Shown here: piece after piece, positions 58,219 through 64,000 of the stretch
Layout of the letters: each line of letters starts with the position of its first letter
Position numbering within the stretch: position 1 is the stretch's first letter
Assembly: GCA_011317545.1 (NCBI GenBank)
Contig: WUJK01000008.1
Coordinates: 930,001 to 994,000, forward strand
Source: Coniella vitis
Lineage: Eukaryota > Ascomycota > Sordariomycetes > Diaporthales > Schizoparmaceae
Direction: 5' to 3'
DNA length: 64,000 nt
Program-made: the position numbers and the translations under genes
Notes under the pieces: model-generated
The model's input: only the letters and a program-made list of their open reading frames with translations
What the model was told of the DNA's origin: nothing
The model's database searches: none

Positions 58219-58674
58219 TGTTATAACCCATGAACATGCAGGTCATAGGAACAGGCCAGCGCAACTATATGCCAGCAAATCGGAACCTCAACGGACCGAT
58301 AGGGATCTTTTATATAAGGAACACGGGTAATATAATTAGGGTTAGGGTAGAGCCTATAAGAGATTACTATTACCTATCGGATAGTTAATAGGCAACTATA
58401 GGTATTAATAGGCTTAGATAGGCTATATATTAATAAATAGGATAATAGAAGGATATAAGGATAATAAATTTCCTAGCTATTAAATAGTTTTCCTTATAAT
58501 CTTTAGTTATAAATCTAAGTATTATTTTATATAATAGGGTAATCCCTCTTAATTACTTATAATACTTAATATTACTCGATAACGTACGAAGACTTAAAGG
58601 TAATACTTCCCTACCTATTAATATATAACTTATAGATACCTCTAGAATCCGGGATTTAGGTAAGGATTATTATA
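58219..58674 (+). repeat. Element B 5' LTR (variant)
   Basis: It matches the A LTR at both ends but has a different middle part (about 58312-58440). TATATAAG at 58313 and TTAGGGTTAGGG at 58336-58347 are kept in the same order as in A. Confidence 0.85.
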
Positions 58675-61572
58675 TTTTTATAACTCTTATTTAGAATAGT
58701 TTATATATACCTCTTAGGTAATATTAAGTATAATAATAGCTCCTTAAACCCCTACCCCGTTTACCTTAGGAGAAGGATATTACTAGGTTATAATTTAGGA
58801 AGATATAATATACTAATTAATCGAATTTACCTAATAACTTATTATACTCTAGTAGAATTAGGAGTAATAGAATTATATTATCCGTAGGTAGGCTTAATAG
58901 CTTAAATAATATTAAGCTATAACCGCTACGCCCCTAACGCTTATTATTTAAAATACCGGTAATAGTTATAAGATAGATAAACCTATTATATATAACGGTA
59001 ATTAAAAAACGTTTTAAGGGTTCCTTACCTATTATAAGGTATACTTCCTATATAATATAGCTTAATTTACTACTAAACCCGATAAAATTATCCTAGCTAA
59101 TATACGATTCGAAAAAAACGCGCTTATTTAGTATAAACCCTTACTTTATAATTATATTAAATACCTAGATAACCTCGGTTAATATAAAATAATTACTAAG
59201 AATATATTCGATTTATTTATAGGATTCGAATATATCCTTAAGGAAATATTTAATAATCCTAATAAAGAATAGATTATAATATAATAATTTATAAAACTTA
59301 AATAGAATAAATCTACTTTAGCCTATATAATCTACTTTAAGTAATTCTTAATATACCTCCCTTAGGAAGATAAGAACCTTATAAAATATTATTATAAAGG
59401 ACTTAAGGATAAGGTTAAGGACGAAATCTCTAAGTAGGATTAGTCTAAAGACTTTATAATATTTAGTAATAACGTTATCTATATCGATAACCGTTTTTAT
59501 AAAAGATATATAAAGAAAAGTAAGAAAGAAGGAAGTTATATTATATAAAGAAATTATACTAATATAAGATAACGGATTTAATAGATAACTAACTATAGCT
59601 TCTAGTAATAAGGTATAATAACTAATAATATAATATACTTAGGCCTTATAAAGCTCGATATAGCTTAATATAAACCTATAAGTAAGGAATACTTTAACTA
59701 TAGTAAGATAGGCTACTTTATATAAAAGTACTAATAACCTAAGAAACCTAGAGAATTTAAGAAAGTCCCCGAAGGACGTTAAGCTAATATTATAATATAT
59801 AGGATTATAGATTCTACTCCTAGCTAAAACTAGCTTTTAGAGTAAATATCGGACGATTCTAATTATAGACTCCTTAACTAGACCTTCTATTATAAGGATA
59901 ATTATATAATATACCTCTCGGTAAAGTAAAGCTTAGGATAATTCCCTCGGAAACCTTATAAGGAATAATAAATTATAGTTACTTAGAGGACGCCTCTCCT
60001 AACGAATAATAGTTTATTTAAAAGACTAGTAATAGAATAATAAGCCTAGCTTATTAAGGAATACCCCTACTAACGTAATATAAAAGGGTATAAACTACTT
60101 AATAAAACGGATAATTTATAGAGTAATATTACGGAAATTATAAAATAATAGGAAACGTTTAGTATTAGTTAGAATATTAATACCTAAACTATTAACGAAG
60201 AAATAAGCTTAGAATTAGAAAGCTTTATAAACAAAGATATTAATAAAGGAGATATATATTACCTTATCTATAGTATTATACTTAGAGAATTATTTAGGAT
60301 AATAACCTATTAAGATAAAACCCCCCTTATATAGGAAGATATACAAATTAATTATCTTTATAAAAAGTATTATTAGATTATATAGTTTGCTTATATTATA
60401 TATAATTATAAATAATACTTTAAATATAAGGTAATTAACGAATAATTCCCTATACGCGAGATAGGATATAGTATTATCGCTTACGATAATAATAATAGCG
60501 ATTATTATAAAGTACTTAGAATAAGGGGAAATTACGCTAGTATTAGCCTTATATATAATACCCCCTACGGATATACTATACGATAAGTAAAATAATACTA
60601 ATATATAATACCTTAATATATACCTTATATATAAGAAAAAGCGTTCGATTAGTATAAAATATATAAATAGAAATAAAGGGAAAAGCTTATAAAGCCTATA
60701 TATATAGAATCTATATATTATAGCTTTTATAAGCGCGCCGATTATATAGAATACCTAGCGGATAAAGCGTATACCTATTATAACCTTAAGGATAATTAGC
60801 CCGGAGTATAAACTCTATATACCGAAGAAGAAAATTAAGTACGCTTATAGTAATAGGCCGTAGTATATATATAATACGGAATATAATAAGCTAAGAACTT
60901 AGTATAAATAATAGCCCTTAGAATATAATAAAAATAGTAAAACCTAAAAGGTAAAGATCGCTTATAAGGGATAATAAGTAATTAGGACTTATAATAAAAT
61001 CCCTCTATATAATAGATAGCTTAATATATAAATATTTAAAAATCGTAGTACGAATTAATAATAAATATTATATAATACTCCTAGATAATAGAGTATAAGG
61101 AAACTTTATATCCCTAAGTATTATTAATAAAGAACGGATACCTTAGAAGAAGAAGATAAAACCCTATAAACTTAGTATTATAGAAGGTATAGAAATCGCT
61201 TATAATTAAGGTATTATCGATATAGAATCTAATTAATTACTAGTTATAATCTATAAACGTATAATACTAATAAACTTCGATATTATAGATATCGTATAAT
61301 ACGAGCTAATCTTAGGTATATTATAATTAAGAAAGGAAAATCCTCGAATCGATTAGATTAATAGCTATATTTTATAGGATAAAGCGGATACCTAAGAAGC
61401 GGTTATAATTAAAGGTATAGGATCGGATTTAGTTACTAAATAATACCTAGATAATAGGGGCTTAAACGAATTTATATATACCTCTAAATCGAGAAAAGCT
61501 AAGACGATAATTACCCTAAGATATAATAAACCTCGATAATTTATAGAGAAGGATCTAGCGATAATTAGTACC
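58219..61572 (+). mobile_element. LTR retrotransposon B, same family as A, interrupted by element D
   Basis: The 5' LTR is 58219-58674 (TGTTATAACC to GGATTATTATA, 456 bp). Internal sequence runs colinear with A from its LTR end through gag, zinc knuckle (near 59695) and protease (near 61075-61115), until it breaks at 61572. Relative to A it has about 100 extra bp near 60000-60110, so A carries a deletion there. RIP damage is heavy except in the first 100 bp. The pol part and the 3' LTR are beyond the window. Confidence 0.82.
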
Positions 61573-61866
61573 TATTAGGAGGTAGGTTATTACGAGGTAA
61601 TAAAGTATAATATAGACGATAAGTTCTTAGCGTAAAAGCAGCTATATCGTATAGAAGATACTATAATAGTAGTATTCGTTAATAGAAACTAAACCTAAAG
61701 AGAAATCCCCTCTCTATTTACTAGTTTCCGAAGCTTCCGACGGCTCTTTATATCTTTAAGATTCTATAGCTGCCTGCCGAAAGCTGCCGGCAGGCCCTTA
61801 TTCTAAGCCGTAGGGACTATATTACCGCTAGGCTTTCCTAGCGTTTAGGGTAGGGTTCTAATAATA
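61573..61866 (-). repeat. Element D LTR
   Basis: 294 bp bounded by the break in element B on the left and the reverse polypurine tract on the right. Only one LTR is in the window, so the boundaries rest on terminal motifs alone. Confidence 0.6.
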
Positions 61867-64000
61867 CTCCTCCCCTTATATAACTTCGTCCTCGAAGTTA
61901 TTAAATATCGATTTACTAATAGGTTATTACTAATAGGTAACTAGCTGCGCTTTTCCTATATATAACCTGCGTTATCGTATATCTTCCTAGCGTTTATTCG
62001 CTACGTTATCTCTATATTAGATTAGAATATATCTTTTATAAACCTCGTTCTTAAAATAACTTTAATCTATAAACTTTTTTCTCTTATAGGATACTTCTTT
62101 ATTATATTATCTCTACGTTTAAGTATTATATACTTATATATCTTTTAATCCTCTTTAGTATATCTAAAACCTATTATTCTCTTTTAAAACCTATAAAGCT
62201 TAAAGAACCTCTAAATAGCTCTTATTATACTTATTACTATATCTATTATATAAAATAATAAGTTTATAGCTCTATTATAGCGTTCCTTATATTTCTATTA
62301 TACTTTTATTATACTTCCTATCTTTATTCTATAATAATAGCTAATAATAGAATAATAGTAAATAATTATAGCTATATCTAGTATTTAAATAGGTATATAG
62401 GCTATTTAGTAGTTAATAATAGCTTTAGACTTACGGCTATAAAAGCCCCTCTTTTTATACCCTCTTTCTCCTTTAACTTTTATTCCTTTAAGTAACTATT
62501 TAGTTTAAGTTTTATAAGTTATATCTTTAATACTAAGTATATAGCTTCTTTATATCCCTTTTATAGTATTTTCCCTTAAATAGGCTAGACTACTTTTATT
62601 AATTCGCTATATTTTCGCTAGGCTAATACTACTTTATAGTTTTAAATAGCCTAACTATTATAATAATAATTATTATAATTAGTAAGCGCCCCGCTCCTAA
62701 CGATAACTAAGGGTAAGTAGTTTATAGCTCTTTCTCTACGTATTATCTACGTTAACGCTATATTTTAATAGTCCTAGTAAACGTACTTATACTACTAATA
62801 TTGCCGCTTCGGGTACTATTATAGCCTTTTCCTCGAATTAAAGCGGCGTTACCGCTATAAATACGCCCGCTAATATACCTATTAGTATACCTGCGAATAG
62901 CCCTACTCCTACTACCTTTACTACTCCTCCCGCTATATATAACGCCCCCGCTACGGCTTCGGCGGGTATATATAATACGTATAATTAGTATATTCGGTAC
63001 CTACGTTATCGGATAGAAGATAGTTATTATAACTATAAATATTATAACGTTATTAGTATATTAACTTACGTTATCCTTATATTTTTAATACTAACTTTAT
63101 ACTCTTAGGTAAAGGATTAAAATATTTATATTATAATACCGGTAAATATACTTATAATCGCGTAAGTTATTCTCCTTTTTAATATATTTATATTACGTTT
63201 TCTATATTAATTCCTTACTATAGCTTCCCTTTAATATTATTACTATCCTTAAAGAATAATTTCCCTTTTCCTAGGATTAGTTATAATATACTAATAAGTA
63301 TATTCCTTTAAGTTATATTAATTTATTTACTAAGGCTAAGGGAGCCGGTCGGGATAGTATTAATACTATAGTTACGCTACTCGCTAATAGCGGTTAAAGT
63401 AATAAATAGTTAGCTTTATTTCGAAATTTAGTTAGCTTAATATACTATAATATAATCGCTGCTAAATATATTACTAATCGCCTAGACCCTCCTAGAGGCG
63501 GCGATAGTAATACGAACCTATAGGGTGGAAGTAGCGGTAATAATACTGCTAGCGGAGATAATAGTAGTAATACTACTAGTAGAGATAATAGCGGAAATAC
63601 TAGAAATACTGGAACTAGTAGTAATTAATAACTCTTTACGAAATAGTAGTAAGTTCGCTACTAATTTATAATTTAGCGTTAAGGTATTAGATATAAATAG
63701 GTTAATTTTAACGTTTTAATATAAATAGACTTATAAAATATCGTATATTATCGTATATTTAATATATCTTACTTTTAGTTTATATTTAAGCTACGACTTT
63801 ATAGTAATCTAGTATAATATATTATTTAAATTTATATTAAATTATTATTTAATAATTAATTATAATAATTATAACTTATAATAATAATAACTAAATAGTA
63901 ATACTAAATATTAATTTAAACTTAAAGTATAAGCTAGACTTTTACTACGATATCGTATAGTATTTAAACTTTTAAATACTATAGTTTTAAAAACTATATA
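61573..64000 (-). mobile_element. LTR element D, minus orientation, running off the window
   Basis: An LTR of about 294 bp (61573-61866, TATTAGGAGG to CTAATAATA) is followed by a reverse polypurine tract (CTCCTCCCC). The adjoining minus-strand frame ends FEDEVI then stop, a typical acidic Ty3/gypsy pol terminus. It interrupts element B after ATTAGTACC. The rest to 64000 is strongly RIP-degraded; I could not assign RT or integrase. Around 62800-63620 the plus strand has Pro/Thr- and Gly/Asn/Ser-rich frames of unknown origin. The LTR keeps a GC-rich hairpin (CCTGCCG and CGGCAGG, about 61774-61797). The right end is not seen. Confidence 0.6.

Noticed and set aside
1..64000. CRISPR arrays, tRNA and rRNA genes
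   Set aside because: No regular spacer arrays (none expected in a fungus). I saw no convincing tRNA A/B-box pair or 5S sequence; a B-box-like GTTCGAGCTAC occurs only within the TRIM internal region.

Overview
The window is nuclear DNA of a filamentous ascomycete (Pezizomycotina). Support: compact genes with short GT-AG introns (59 to 323 nt) and an ACTAAC-type branch site, a HET-domain gene, TTAGGG-type telomere motifs, and two long AT-rich blocks that have lost almost all CpA/TpG, the signature of repeat-induced point mutation (RIP). I could not fix the genus.

Layout. 1-29 kb is ordinary gene space: SEC3 exocyst subunit (3' end off the window), a HET-domain gene, FMC1 and a mitochondrial EngB-type GTPase (divergent pair), the palmitoyltransferase SWF1, the telomere protein RAP1, a nitrilase-family amidohydrolase, the Hsp90 co-chaperone AHA1, about 6 kb with no gene I can support, and a 1254-aa proline-rich protein of unknown function. 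29-35 kb holds a cytochrome P450 and a bicovalent-FAD (berberine-bridge-type) oxidoreductase, both on the minus strand. 35351-52942 is a nested retrotransposon block. 53-58 kb is host DNA again: an extended-SDR reductase, a 477-bp fold-back MITE, and an alpha/beta-hydrolase-like protein that has lost its nucleophile serine. 58219-64000 is a second RIP-degraded block that runs off the window.

The first block can be unpacked to the base. Outer Ty3/gypsy element A is flanked by the duplication TAGTA. Its 5' LTR is split in three by a 1.6-kb non-autonomous element (S1, duplication GAAAT) and a 7.26-kb chromovirus (C, duplication ATAAT). A 543-bp TRIM (duplication AATAT) sits in its integrase region and a 525-bp TRIM (duplication CCCAC, left copy mutated to CCTAT) in its 3' LTR. 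With insertions and duplications removed, both LTRs of A are exactly 479 bp. The host joins at 35350/52948, so the FAD oxidase and the reductase were divergent neighbours about 1.7 kb apart before the insertion; with the P450 they may be a small oxidative gene cluster.

Most worth a second look: RAP1 has three tandem IQ motifs, two Myb repeats split by introns at the same residue, and a GGGTTAGGGTTAGGG motif 31 bp upstream of its own start codon. The LTRs of the A/B retroelement family carry the same motif just after their TATA box. Elements A and C each appear to carry a RIP-degraded antisense reading frame between the chromodomain and the 3' LTR.
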